DNA of 64,000 nt, from NCBI RefSeq assembly GCF_910592395.1, contig NC_088321.1:7566001-7630000 (forward strand). The letters are read 5' to 3'. Shown here one piece after another: positions 31,677 to 41,639 of this stretch (position 1 is its first letter; each line of letters opens with the position of its first letter). Under the pieces are notes generated by a model. The model was not told where the DNA came from and searched no databases. It saw only the letters and a list, made by a program, of their open reading frames with translations. The translations under genes and the position numbers were made by a program. This DNA is from Lineus longissimus (taxonomy: Eukaryota > Nemertea > Pilidiophora > Heteronemertea > Lineidae).

Positions 31677-33224
31677 ATGTTTTGATCAACTTCATCTCCA
31701 GTATGCTTCTCACTAGAAGCTTGTCAGCATCACTCATGTTGAGGTCCTTGGCTGACAACTCCAAGTTGCCTAGTTTGCATGCACTCCAACAAGAACCTTT
31801 GCCATTGCATACGGTTGTTTCGATTGAACACTGGCTGCAGTCACCGTCGGAACAAGCGATCAGATTGTCCACTATTGTGGCTAAGTTTTCACCAATTTGG
31901 TCAGTGTCCCCATGATACTTTTTAAACAGGGTATCGAAAATTGTGGATGCACGGATTGCAATGTCACTGGAGAGACATTTCTTCGCCTCTGCTGCATCAG
32001 GTGCCTTCATACCAGCAAACATTCCCTTTGAAAATTGGGCTCTCATGCCTTTTCGAAATTGGGCTTGACCCAAATGATATGTATCTGACATCCTTTCTAC
32101 TTTTAAGGCCTTCCCAAGAAAGGTGCTGAAAGCATCCTCCATGCCGGCACTACATCTACCGTCGCCGTCGGTTTTACAGCAATGAACAAGTAAGTGATTA
32201 GCTGCCAACTCTAAGCCAACCATATTTCCAATGTCATATTCCCTGAGAACTTGATAATCTGGAAGATTCGCCTTGCATCCATCATGTGCTTCATCTGTGC
32301 CACACTTTGGTTGGAACCCTCTTTCTAAAAGCCTACTGCAATGATTTTGTGGGACGGTGTCTCATTTTCACGAACTAATCCCACCGCTTGAGTTGCGGTT
32401 TGACCGGGCCTACTTCGTCTGGCAATAGTAACACTATTGTAGACTGTATCCATTTGAACACTGACTCCTGATTGATCACATCTCATTCTTTTCACCTCTT
32501 TTAGATAATCCTGTTGTCTCTTCAAGTCATCCTTATTCAGTTCAACAGTTTCCATTCCAACCCTGTTGACAGTGTTTTGTAAACTTGATTTCGACATTGG
32601 TGGAACATTTGCTATTGACAGTAATGTCCTAGTCTTTGATTGGCTACCAATTTCCTGAGAAGCCAGTGCCAATGCAACATTTATTTCACCCTGCTTTGCA
32701 CCATGGCCTTGCTTCTCTATTTCATTATAGAGTTTAGAATAATGCTTCCCACAAGCAAAATTACAATTTGCACACCTCAGTGTTCAGCGAGCACTAGCAC
32801 CCTTCTTGATGTCATGTTCTATCTAAAACTTTGGAATGTCACAGTGACCAATAAAGTTAAAATGGAGTTCTGCACACCCATTCAGCATTTCAAGAATTTT
32901 AAATTTGCTGGCAATGATGTTAATATCCTCAGTTAGTTTTACATCCGTATTGTCCTTTGCAGCATCCTGTCCCCTCCGGCGAAGTATCTTCAGTGGGCTG
33001 ACCGTGTTCTCGACCGTCGGTGCATAGATTATCCCATCCGATCGCTCCCGCACAACATTGTTGTAATCCTCATGACTGAAACGAGACCAGCTACCATCGA
33101 TTTTCTCTGGAGGCATTGTCCTGCTGTAGGGCGAGTGGTAAGAGTGACCAACTTGAAATCCACGACTTGGCTTTTTGCTGAGCTTAGGCATCTTGAGTTG
33201 AAGTTTACTCTGTGGAGTCCACAT
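31648..33224 (-). pseudogene. Mutator-like transposase-domain protein, disrupted
   Basis: Three minus-strand frames form one protein. An N-terminal part starts MPKLSKKPSRGFQVGHS after 33224 and runs to IGHCDIPKF. After two in-frame stops, one at about 32823 and a TGA at 32784-32786, come TLRCANCNFACG (Cys-x2-Cys) and HYSKLYNEIE, then SQEIGSQSKTRTLLSIANVPP. Next are VSVQMDTVYNS, the strand where the first catalytic Asp is expected, and RPGQTATQAVGL. After a frameshift near 32325, a Cys-rich part starting PKCGTDEAHDGC continues to 31648. The layout matches the Mutator-like transposase domain common in aquatic invertebrates. Two stops and a frameshift make it a pseudogene. Family assignment is by memory of motifs. 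Confidence 0.65.
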
Positions 33225-33683
33225 GTAAAGTGACCCCCCCCCCCCCGAGCATACCTAGTTGAAGCTTGAGGATATTGGGATGGTTCATCATTGTGCTTCT
33301 TTGTACTGATGAGTTGCTGAGATAAACAAATATTTTAGCCATAACAAAAGTCTTATCCAAATGAAAAACAAACATGTGGTACACATGTGTCCTTTGGTCT
33401 TTCAAGTTTAGAATGCGAGTACGGTAAATACGGTTTCTCAGGGTCAAAGGGGTGCACTTTGAATTGGCCACACATGCTCTTTGCTGGCCATGTGAAGTTC
33501 AAACTTGATAGGTAGGCAAGTGTGAATCTGAAGTAATCTGGAAATGTGACTTTGAAAATTCAGACTCAGTGTTCTTGAGACAATTTCTATAATCCGTTGT
33601 CATGGTAACTGCCCAAACTTAGAAACCTGGCCCTGGGACATCCAACATTGACCATATGAACTCAAAAACTCTTTCTTTCTAAT
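33225..33683. other. Non-coding stretch, nothing recognised
   Basis: A poly-C run at about 33234-33246 is the only notable feature. Confidence 0.35.
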
Positions 33684-34024
33684 AATAAATAATTATGAGA
33701 CTTATATAGCACTAAATCCAACTGGTTTCAGTCGCTCAAAGTGCTTCACACTACTCCTAGCTATTGGCCTGTACATTCTTAGTTCAAGCTCTACTCTCTG
33801 GGAGTATTACAGGTCCGAGCTACAGCTATACAGCGCTCAGGACTAACATTCATAGCGTGCCAACTCTGCCAGCTAGGTACACATTTACTCCTGGGTGGAG
33901 AGAAGCAAGTAGGGTTAAGTGCCTTGCTTAAAGACACAAAGACGAAACAGCAGTGACCCTTCTGAGAATCGACCAACGACCTCCTGATTATGAGACCGGT
34001 GCTCTAACCACTACGCCACTGATC
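33684..34024 (-). repeat. tRNA-derived SINE, minus strand
   Basis: On the minus strand 34024-33953 reads like a tRNA: A-box GTGGCGTAGTGGTTAGAGC, an anticodon-arm region with CTCATAA, and B-box GGTCGATTCTC. The body (33952-33684) includes ACTTATATAGCACTAAATCC and GCTCAAAGTGCTTCACAC when read on the plus strand, as in SINE families widespread in aquatic animals. There is no intact acceptor stem, so it is a repeat, not a tRNA gene. Confidence 0.65.
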
Positions 34025-34179
34025 TTCCCTATAATGATGTATATATCCTTTATTTCAAACTAACAGTGCTTGGTAGGATTTAATAATTTTTAACAGAAAT
34101 ATTACATGTTCGGTATTTAAGAATTTGCCACGCCCACATCACTTCAACATAGAATTTGAGGCCGGACATAGCAAGAAGA

Positions 34180-34267
34180 TGAACTCGAATAAAAATTTTA
34201 CAATTCAATATAATTCAAAAATTCCTTTTGCACAGTAATGTGGACATCTAGGGGAATCTGAAAACAG
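34180..34267 (+). repeat. Target repeat, left half (split by the Ngaro-like insertion)
   Basis: GTGGACATCTAGGGGAATCTG and upstream sequence align with 37230-37320. The match resumes after the insertion at 36417 (TTTGACCTGGGG, ATTGGTTCTCTAG). Confidence 0.55.
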
Positions 34268-34350
34268 CACACCATAAGCGTCTTCTATTGTCGAGCGTAG
34301 TATAAATTGAGCTCCCGGGCCAAGGAGAGACCACTTCGTATTTCGCTTTC
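34268..34350 (+). repeat. Split direct repeat A1
   Basis: Starts CACACCATAAGCGTCTTC and ends TTTCGCTTTC; identical to 36066-36148. Confidence 0.9.
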
Positions 34351-34600
34351 GTCGCACTCGGACCGGGCTTTATTCCTTTGGTATTCTTCGGTGTAAGTAG
34401 AATTTCTGCCGCTTTTGTGCTCTCGATTTCCTTTGTCCGTATTTCGGCTACGCCTACTGTGTAGTCTCCGCTTTGTGGCCTACGTGCTCTGGCCTCTACT
34501 ATGCTTCTGTGCTTTCGGATCTTGCTTCTCTTGGATTTGGTGTTCGTCTTTTCCCGTATTTCTCGTTTATGTCTATGTTTTATATGTTCTGTTTGTCTCT

Positions 34601-34842
34601 GCTTAAATTGTTGGTCCGTGGGTATCAACAAGCCCGTAGGGGTGCAATGTGTAAAGCTTAAATTGTTGGTCCGTGGGTATCAACAAGCCCGTAGGGGTGC
34701 AATGTGTAAAGCTTAAATTGTTGGTCCGTGGGTATCAACAAGCCCGTAGGGGTGCAATGTGTAAAGCTTAAATTGTTGGTCCGTGGGTACCAGCAAGCCC
34801 GTAGGGGTGCAATGTGTAAGCTTGAGTTGTTGGTCCGTTGGA
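34601..34842 (+). repeat. 55-bp tandem repeat, about 4.4 copies
   Basis: GCTTAAATTGTTGGTCCGTG recurs at 34601, 34656, 34711 and 34766, with a diverged fifth start at 34820. It lies upstream of the zinc-knuckle coding part of the Ngaro-like element and is partly open in one frame. Confidence 0.9.
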
Positions 34843-34849
34843 ATCCGCT

Positions 34850-35022
34850 CTTTGATTTCCTATAGGGGTGGGGCGTCAAGAGGTGCCCGGCGCGGCAGGG
34901 GTAGGGGAACGGATTCCTCTCCTCCAAATAATTATCAATGTTATTTTTGTAACTCACCAGATCATTTTTATCGTGATTGCGATAAAATGAAAGAGGCATC
35001 GAAGATGGCAAAAACGAAGTAG
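34850..35022 (+). CDS. Ngaro-like Gag C-terminus with CCHC zinc knuckle
   Basis: A Gly/Arg-rich stretch (SRGARRGRGRG) is followed by CYFCNSPDHFYRDC, a C-x2-C-x4-H-x4-C zinc knuckle that in Gag proteins binds nucleic acid, and a Lys-rich tail ending at the stop 35020-35022. Upstream coding is lost in the 55-bp repeats, so the true start is unknown. It lies 5' of the RT fragment within the split-direct-repeat element, as expected for gag. Confidence 0.7.
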
Positions 35023-35149
35023 GTCCCCTCCCGGAGCATTCTGCTCTAGTGGAGATTTACATCTTCACGTGGGTGGGGGGCCGGGCTTCGCGTCCGTCGG
35101 ATTTGTCTGCTGCGACTTTTTTAAGCTACTGCTCTCTTTGTTTTAGGGT

Positions 35150-35755
35150 ATGGACATTTTGGGTTACGAAATCCAGGATTGGGAATTCCAGATTCCGTTT
35201 GATCCGCAGAGAGCAGTAGCATCCAAGCATCTGTCGCCGCAGTGGACAACTCTGGATGGGCGTGAACCTCGGCTTTCCACCCACCAATGCCCGGATTTTG
35301 AAAGCGTTATAAATGACGGTGTATGTTTTGATTTGAACGAGCTGCCACTACGAAACCCTGATCATTTTGTAGCAGGTCAAGTTCATCAAAATTTAGATCA
35401 ATGGCGGGAAGTCATTGGCCATGTTTCTGATACTTGTCCTGTTTCTAGCCAAGTATTATCATGGCTAACAGACGGTGTTAATGTGGATGATTTTTTCAGG
35501 CCATTTAAGGGCAACTTTAAAGGTGAATCGTTTGACTCGGATACCCCGCCTTCTCGATACTACCCGAATTCCAACAGTTGTCAGCAGTTTGGGGAGTTTA
35601 TAGCCTCGCAACTTCAGCAGCGTGTTAAAACGGGGGCAATGGAATTAGTTGGTCGGGTGGGCGAGTGTCAATTACCATCCATCATCATGCCGCTTACTGT
35701 CGAGCCTACAAAACCACGGCTTTGCATAGACAACCGAGGTAGCGTTTGTAATTGA
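35150..35755 (+). CDS. Ngaro-like pol N-terminus, truncated at the start of RT
   Basis: The 201-codon frame starts MDILGYEIQDWEFQIPFD. Its end, LQQRVKTGAMELVGRVGE then IIMPLTVEPTKPRLCIDNRG, corresponds to the beginning of a DIRS/Ngaro-type RT (the strand with K-P-R-L-x-I-D-x-R). The protein stops right there (SVCN), before the catalytic Asp motifs. About 1.5-2 kb of pol is missing compared with a complete Ngaro element. It cannot be catalytic, and the deletion junction is near 35745. The frame itself has no internal lesion, which suggests a recent deletion or recent spread of the deleted form. Confidence 0.7.
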   Translation: MDILGYEIQDWEFQIPFDPQRAVASKHLSPQWTTLDGREPRLSTHQCPDFESVINDGVCFDLNELPLRNPDHFVAGQVHQNLDQWREVIGHVSDTCPVSSQVLSWLTDGVNVDDFFRPFKGNFKGESFDSDTPPSRYYPNSNSCQQFGEFIASQLQQRVKTGAMELVGRVGECQLPSIIMPLTVEPTKPRLCIDNRGSVCN

Positions 35756-35995
35756 TAAACTCTTGTCAAATGGGTTGAAGGTTTATATTTTCTGTAATTA
35801 AAGCGGATATTATAAAAGTTTCTTCTTCAGTCTATGTAAGTTGTCGTTCCTGCCATCCCATGATACCATGAGCTTTGCCTGTGGACATCCATTTGCTGTT
35901 CATGGTTTTGGGTGTTGTGGGGTGATGGGTGATGGGGTGATGGGGTATTGGGGGAAAAAGCTGGAATGGTGATATGGAATGTTTTCGGGAATCCA

Positions 35996-36148
35996 TATCA
36001 GGTTGATATTCAGGTTTTCCTCCCAATACTTTCAGCGAGATAATGGAAGACGCTTGGGATGTGTTCACACCATAAGCGTCTTCTATTGTCGAGCGTAGTA
36101 TAAATTGAGCTCCCGGGCCAAGGAGAGACCACTTCGTATTTCGCTTTC
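35996..36148 (+). repeat. Adjacent split repeats B1 (35996-36067) and A2 (36066-36148)
   Basis: B1 starts TATCAGGTTGATATTCAGG and ends TGTGTTCA; A2 follows at once. The B1/A2 join mirrors the junction of a circular intermediate. Confidence 0.9.
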
Positions 36149-36344
36149 TAGGATCTCTGGGCAGAAGCTTTTGCCCCGTATTCTACGGGGATTGAGCGTA
36201 TGGCCGTTGGGTGCCATGTTGGTCGCCTCGGCCCCAATTTTATTAGCTTACGTTGTCTTTTGGAACTTTGGGCTGTGGGGATCGGAGGATCCTTTTGCCC
36301 ACCCCACCCCCCCCTTTGCGGTCTTTTATTTTCTCGCCCCTGAG

Positions 36345-36416
36345 TATCAGGTTGATATTCAGGTTTTCCTCCCAATACTTTCAGCGAGATAATGGAAGAC
36401 GCTTGGGATGTGTTCA
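36345..36416 (+). repeat. Split direct repeat B2 (3' end of the element)
   Basis: Identical to 35996-36067; element ends in TGTTCA at 36416. Confidence 0.9.
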
Positions 36417-37354
36417 GAACATTTGACCTGGGGCCAACATTGGTTCTCTAGTACTATTGGAAACATGGCAGCATTCTTGCGGGAGACTTAAATGTAGACA
36501 GATTTTGTCTTATTTTCTCGACCCTTCACATTGTTTACACTTCTTTTGTATGTTTTTGAATCAGTTTTAAATGAATTATCATACATTTTAACCCTTAGCA
36601 GAGTTGCATTACTCATTCCTTGCTATTGAACAGAAATCCAAAAATCGAGACTGATATGTACTGTGTTGTAGGCCTATCCATAGTGTTGTATGTGATATAC
36701 TTCATGCCTATGAACTGTACTATCAGTTGATGTAGGGCCTTACATGCAGTCAGAATTAGTCATTTTATTTCAGACTCTTCTACTGGTTGCAGTATCCTGC
36801 AAGACCTGGGTCCTGTCAGTTCTCTTCGCAATCTCTGATTGAGGCACTGATGCATCAGATCACTCTTCAAGGACAAGGCTGTACCGGCACGATATCGCCT
36901 CATTGAGAATATGACCAATTTAACATCTACTATCTGTTGAGGTGGATTCATAACAAAGCATTTGAGCATTTTTTCTCTCTTTTTAATGAATCGACATATT
37001 TGTCAGATTTCCACGCATTTACAGAGTATAAGTGCAGACCCTTGCGGAGTTGGGCACCAGAGCCAATGATGACATGTGCCAATATATTGTTATTTCTGAT
37101 TACCTGTATAGTCCTTGTATAAAACAAACAGTGCTCCATAGTATTAAGTCATATTTGACAACATTATTAGCTCTTGAGTTTGGTTTAGCTTCAGAATTAA
37201 AAGGTGGCACATTCAGATATAGCTTTGAGTAGATGAACTCCTCAAATTTCTTTAAAAGTCAATATTATTTAAAACTTTCTTTTGCAGACTGTTGTGAACA
37301 TCTAGGGGAATCTAGGCAGAAATTCTGACCTGGGGTCAAAACTGGCTCTCTACT
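36417..37354. repeat. Dispersed repeat material, including an uninterrupted paralogue of the Ngaro target
   Basis: 36417-36455 continues the repeat split by the Ngaro-like element. 37230-37350 holds a second copy of the same repeat without the insertion (GAACATCTAGGGGAATCT ... CTGACCTGGGGTC). The block near 36700-36760 (AGTTGATGTAGGGCC) recurs near 59070. No genes. Confidence 0.5.
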
Positions 37355-37815
37355 AGGGCAGAGACATGTATTCATCCACAGGCAGAAGTGTGGCACTGAC
37401 ACATAGTCCGTACTGAACTGTGAAGCTGTGGTAAATACATGACTGTGATGGGTGAAAGTGGATTTATTCTTCAATCTTTGGTGGATTCTTAATCTACAGA
37501 GCCAGGCCATAACAGGGATATACTTTTTGATAATTAATTTAGGGAAATATTGTGTCAGTGGCAAGTTTAGAACCTGTATTCTAATAGGCCCAGTCTGCAA
37601 GTGACGATTTGATGGCAATCCTGTACACAAATAAATTTTTCTCAGGCAATCGGTATTGGAATGTTTTGAATTTTTACAATTATTTTGATAAAAGCCTCTT
37701 CATAATACATATAAAATTTGGTGGGAATTAAAGCACCCTTGGTGTACTTTTTTCACCAACCTATGTTTATAAAATGTACACAGAATGTACACGCTGGCTA
37801 ATAGAGGTATCTGGA
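37355..37815 (+). repeat. Dispersed repeat R2, copy 2
   Basis: Aligns with 29308-29770 (AGGGCAGAGACATGTATTCATCCAC start; CTTGGTGTAC then a T run near the end). Confidence 0.65.
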
Positions 37816-38511
37816 CTGCAATTTTTTTTTTGCGTCTCAGTTGTTGAATTGATTCATAAATACAGTAGTTGTCAGGTTCATAATAATGTTCAGTTATGGA
37901 TAATTTGATTCTTTTCTGGTATTTTGATCGTGTACAACTCAAAATTTAGCAAGGGGGGATTTGCTGTGTATTCACTCTTTGTAATTCGCGCCTTACGTTG
38001 GTGGCGACGTCTGTGTTAAGTTGAATAAACCTCGTTGTAGTTTCGGTATTGAGAATGGGACATTGTCTTTGTGTTCTTCCTTCTAATGATGCTATTTAGG
38101 ACCCACATATATAGTAAACCGAGTCTCTGTTGAACTTTGATCTAAAGGCCTCCATACACTGCATGACAAAAGTCATTTTGTGGCTTGTTTCCCAAAAAGA
38201 TTTTTTTGCAATGTGTATACGATTGGAACTTTTGTTACGAAGTATCCATATGTCCCGCCTTGTTGAAAGTTGTATAACGTTAACCACAAAAGTCAATAGG
38301 TGTGTAGATGATTACGACTATTGTGAACGTGTTTCAGGTGGCCGCTCCCACTTCAAACTCTTGAGTCATCTTTTACAAAAGTCATTCAGTGTGTATTCAC
38401 TCGGTGACCTTTGTGGGCATGTTTACCCCTGTGGAAAGCCTGTGGAAACTTGTGGACAGCTGAATTGAACTTGTTCAATTTTTGGAGACCTGTTGCTCAT
38501 TGGACAGGAAG
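37816..38511. other. Upstream region of the MADF exon, unrecognised
   Basis: No domain-bearing frame. It could include the promoter of the gene starting at 38512, but no core promoter element stands out. Confidence 0.3.
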
Positions 38512-38662
38512 ATGGCTAGGTGGGATTTAGAAAAAACATCAAGATTTTGTGAACTTTGGGGGGCGCAAGAATGTCTTTTCAACGTCAAGTCCTCTCTGTA
38601 CCACGATAGGAACGAAAAGAGGAAAAAGATAGCCGAAATCGCTACTGAATTGGACGTCACCG
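38512..38662 (+). CDS. MADF (Myb/SANT-like) domain first exon
   Basis: ATG at 38512 starts MARWDLEKTSRFCELWGAQE and continues CLFNVKSSLYHDRNEKRKK and IAEIATELDVT, ending one base into a codon at a consensus donor (CACCG|GTAAGG). The pattern of W, F-C-E-L, C-L-F-N, Y and R-x3-K-x2-A is that of a MADF/Myb-SANT-like DNA-binding domain, found in transcription regulators and in the second protein of PIF/Harbinger transposons. Upstream in-frame codons to 38482 exist but the ATG with purines before it (GGAAG) is the natural start. The next exon is not found in the window, so this may be an orphan first exon or the remnant of a Harbinger element. Confidence 0.55.
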
Positions 38663-39453
38663 GTAAGGTTCACATTGGTAATGTTGGTAAATATGCCCCG
38701 ACCAATTTCAATACACGTTTACCCAAGAAATAAATGAACAAAATTTTACTATCCAGTTTAATATTATTTGCTTGGAAGACAATACAAGAAAATTGGATGT
38801 AAACCCTGTGATTTTAACGTAATTCATCCACTACTTATGAATCCATGTTGGTCGTTTAAATTCGAATGAGGACAGAGCAAATCGCACGTGGACCCATTTC
38901 CCTTTGCCTCACACAGGCTACAGGCAAAGATTCTGTGGCAAAGTGTGAAATGTCATTCATGTTGATTAAACTTGAGTGCTTGTACTGTTTTAATACCCGC
39001 CGTTGTTTATGTTAACAGCAGATGACGCAATCAAGAAAATCGCATTCGTCTGGTTCGTCTTCACCGAATGATGATAAATGAGAGACAGACATACCGATCG
39101 GTGTCTGCCATGGTTATGAAGTGTGACGTCGGTGTAGAAGAGTTTTGGTCATTGTTGACGTGGAATGTCATGAATGTGTAGTGACCAGTCAACAACTGTG
39201 GAAAGTCACAAAAATATTTGTGGCAAATGGTGATTTCTGTGGCCTGTCGGATCATTTTGTAGCAAATGTGTGCTACATTATTGACTATTGTCGAGTGTCA
39301 CCTGGAAACATATGTTGCAGGTGCGTTTTGGACGTCCACATGTCTATCAGTGTGTTGAGAAATTTCGACTTCTGTGAAATGTCACCAGAATGTCTTTTGT
39401 CGAAGGTGACTTTGTAGCAGCTGATTTCTACTTTTGTCATGTAGTGTATGAAG
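38663..39453. other. Unrecognised
   Basis: No supported feature; several short open frames on both strands have no domain. Confidence 0.3.
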
Positions 39454-40076
39454 GGTAACCGGAAAAACGCCGACCGACCGACCAACCGACTGACCGACCG
39501 ACCTTCCGACCTACCAACCCAAGGAGTTTCGTAGTTGAGTCACAGGTCTCATAAGTCAATGTGATATATCCAATCCACGATAGCAGGTCATGTGAAATGA
39601 AATTGTAAACAAGCGCACGTGCGCTGGTCAAATGACAACAAATGCATGTTGTGCGTTGCAGTTCATGCATTGCATCGGTCGAGACACTCGAGTAGAAAAA
39701 CTACAGTGCATAGATTAGGCCCAAATCATGTTTTTATATCCACCGACCATGTAGACAAAGCATATCTTTAGAGTATCGTTGTCAGTTCCTTACTGTGTGA
39801 ACTCGTTTTCCCGGTATAATTGACTGGAGATGCTGCTGTCAGACACGTCGGACTCCATCACGTCCATTGCGCTGGGCACTACACAGATACATGTGCTATA
39901 GAGAAGCGAAAGGGATACTGCACTATGACGGTAGGTTGGCAGGTCAGTCGGTCGGTCGGTCGGCGTTTTTCCGGTTACCGGGCTATGAGGCGCGAATGGG
40001 ATGCCGTAAGTGAGGTTGTCAGAGTCGGCGAGTAGGTCGGTCGGTCGGTCGGTCGGTCGGCGTTTTTCCGGTTACC
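39454..40076. mobile_element. TIR element with 9-bp target duplication (Mutator-type)
   Basis: Left end GGTAACCGGAAAAACGCCGA followed by (CCGA)n matches the complement of the right end, (TCGG)n CGTTTTTCCGGTTACC. TGTATGAAG flanks both sides (39445-39453 and 40077-40085), a 9-bp target duplication typical of Mutator-like elements. A partial extra copy of the right terminus lies at 39932-39979. The interior (39570-39660) carries the dispersed repeat also seen at 22266-22365. No transposase. Confidence 0.75.
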
Positions 40077-41613
40077 TGTATGAAGGCCTTTAGACCGTAT
40101 TTGCGTCGTTAAGCGATTCTGAGACTATAAACGTGTCTCTATTGAACATTGAACTCCAAGCAATCAGTAATTGTGGTCATTGTGCTCTGTGATGTGTCGT
40201 TATTTGTCACATCTTAAAACCAATTTCGCAAAAGTCTCTATTGAACATTGAACTTCAAGCAATCAGTAATTGTGGTCATGTCTACCGAATCAGGATCTTT
40301 CGATTTACCACTAAATGATATTGTGATGTGACGATCATCTTTATTGTACCTAAATCATTGCTCTCCGTTTTCTGTTGAGATACCATTTTTGCAGTTCCAT
40401 ATAGTGTTCAACTCATTGCCCTTTCAAAAATTTTGCTACAATTGAACTCAAAGTACTGAACTGTGGACTTCACTGACACAAACGATCATCGACTGTCCAA
40501 AGGAAACAGCAGCCACTTTGTTGTATATGAGATGCTTCTTGACCGCCGACTTGGCTGATAGTTATAACGACATCATTGGAGACTAAATCTTATTCCTGAG
40601 CATAATCGGCGTTCATCATAGAGACAAGGGAGCCGCTATCAAATAGAATAGTAACAGTTTTGGAAGTTTCCATTACGTACACGGCATAGGTTTGAATTGA
40701 ATAGCGGTCAAAAAGAGCCCCCTGCAAGAGATGATGATGGCTATAAGCACAAGACCAAAAGAACAATCAGCTGAGTTCTGTCGAGAATTCGAAATATCAT
40801 GACATATTTGAGATGACGTAACTTGACCACTAGCCGTGATTGTCACATTCACTGAGTATTTTGCATAAATAGGCTCTACACGACGAATGTCTGCTCCCGC
40901 CACACGATGAATCATGATCTCACTTTTTATCCAGCCAGAGCATAAGAGTGTCATAGGTTTACTTGCATTGATGCACATTGTTATTTCATCAGAACCATTT
41001 GTAACTGATCGATCCAACTGGCATGGCCTTCGCTATCAATTTGGTCGAAATCAAGAACCATGAATTACTATCTTCGAACTTGAACACACTTTGAAAGGCC
41101 ACTTTTAACCTACCTCCACAGCTTCAGTCACCGCCGAAATGGGGGACGATCCCCAAAAAGTATTAATGCGAGACAATGTTGATTTAGTACGAGCAGCTGT
41201 CCTTTCTTTCCCAGTTAAGTCATGTTCAACAAATTCGAACAATGATCCAGACACTATAAAAACGTTCGAACCGTATCCTGTCGAAACGATCAATTTAGTT
41301 TTTATTGTTCGTTCATTAAGACGTACTTAGTGACGAGGTCGATTGACGTTTTGACTGACTTGTACCAACGTCTCTTGTTTGTTCCCTACGGGTTCGTCTT
41401 GAGCTGAGCCGTATTTCTAATGACGTTCGTCTCTTATGGAGACAGCGACCACGGTGTCCCAGCAAATCGATGGGCTGTACTCATGAAACGATGGTTTAGT
41501 TTGGATCATGTGTATTAATGAAATGCATTGAGCACCAAATTAAAATTCGTTCGTTTTAAGGTTTGCTCACTAAATGTGAACATCAGATAGTCTAGATCTG
41601 CTGACGCAAAATT
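40077..41613. other. Unrecognised
   Basis: 40127-40165 and 40230-40280 share CTCTATTGAACATTGAACT(C/T)CAAGCAATCAGTAATTGTGGTCAT, an internal short duplication about 100 bp apart. A minus-strand frame at 40673-41017 has a hydrophobic stretch but no recognised domain. Confidence 0.35.
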
Positions 41614-41639
41614 CTGATGAGGGTTCGAGCGAACCGAAA
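41614..41639 (+). ncRNA. Possible hammerhead-ribozyme core
   Basis: CTGATGA (41614-41620) and GAAA (41636-41639) enclose GGTTCG AG CGAACC, a 6-bp hairpin. This is the conserved hammerhead arrangement of CUGAUGA, stem II and GAAA. An extra G lies between CTGATGA and the stem, and stems I and III are not convincingly formed (ATT/AAT only). It may be a decayed ribozyme of a retroelement such as a Penelope-like element or a retrozyme, or chance. Confidence 0.35.

Larger units (their letters stand above)
34268..36416 (+). mobile_element. Internally deleted Ngaro-like retrotransposon with split direct repeats
   Basis: The element has the layout A1 - gag/RT fragment - B1 A2 - B2. A is 83 bp (34268-34350 and 36066-36148, identical). 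B is 72 bp (35996-36067 and 36345-36416). B1 and A2 abut, overlapping by the CA that is both the last 2 bp of B and the first 2 bp of A. Such split direct repeats are diagnostic of Ngaro/PAT-type tyrosine-recombinase retrotransposons. The interior encodes a gag zinc knuckle and the start of an RT only; most of the RT, RNase H and recombinase are deleted. At 2,149 bp it is non-autonomous. No target duplication flanks it. Confidence 0.85.

Noticed and set aside
33953-34024. tRNA-like sequence with a CAT anticodon-like loop
   Set aside because: No stable acceptor stem and it is joined to a SINE body, so it is not a functional tRNA gene. The same applies to 1644-1709 and 55453-55523.
40673-41017. 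Minus-strand frame with a hydrophobic segment, considered as a membrane protein
   Set aside because: No signal peptide, splice context or homologous motif seen.
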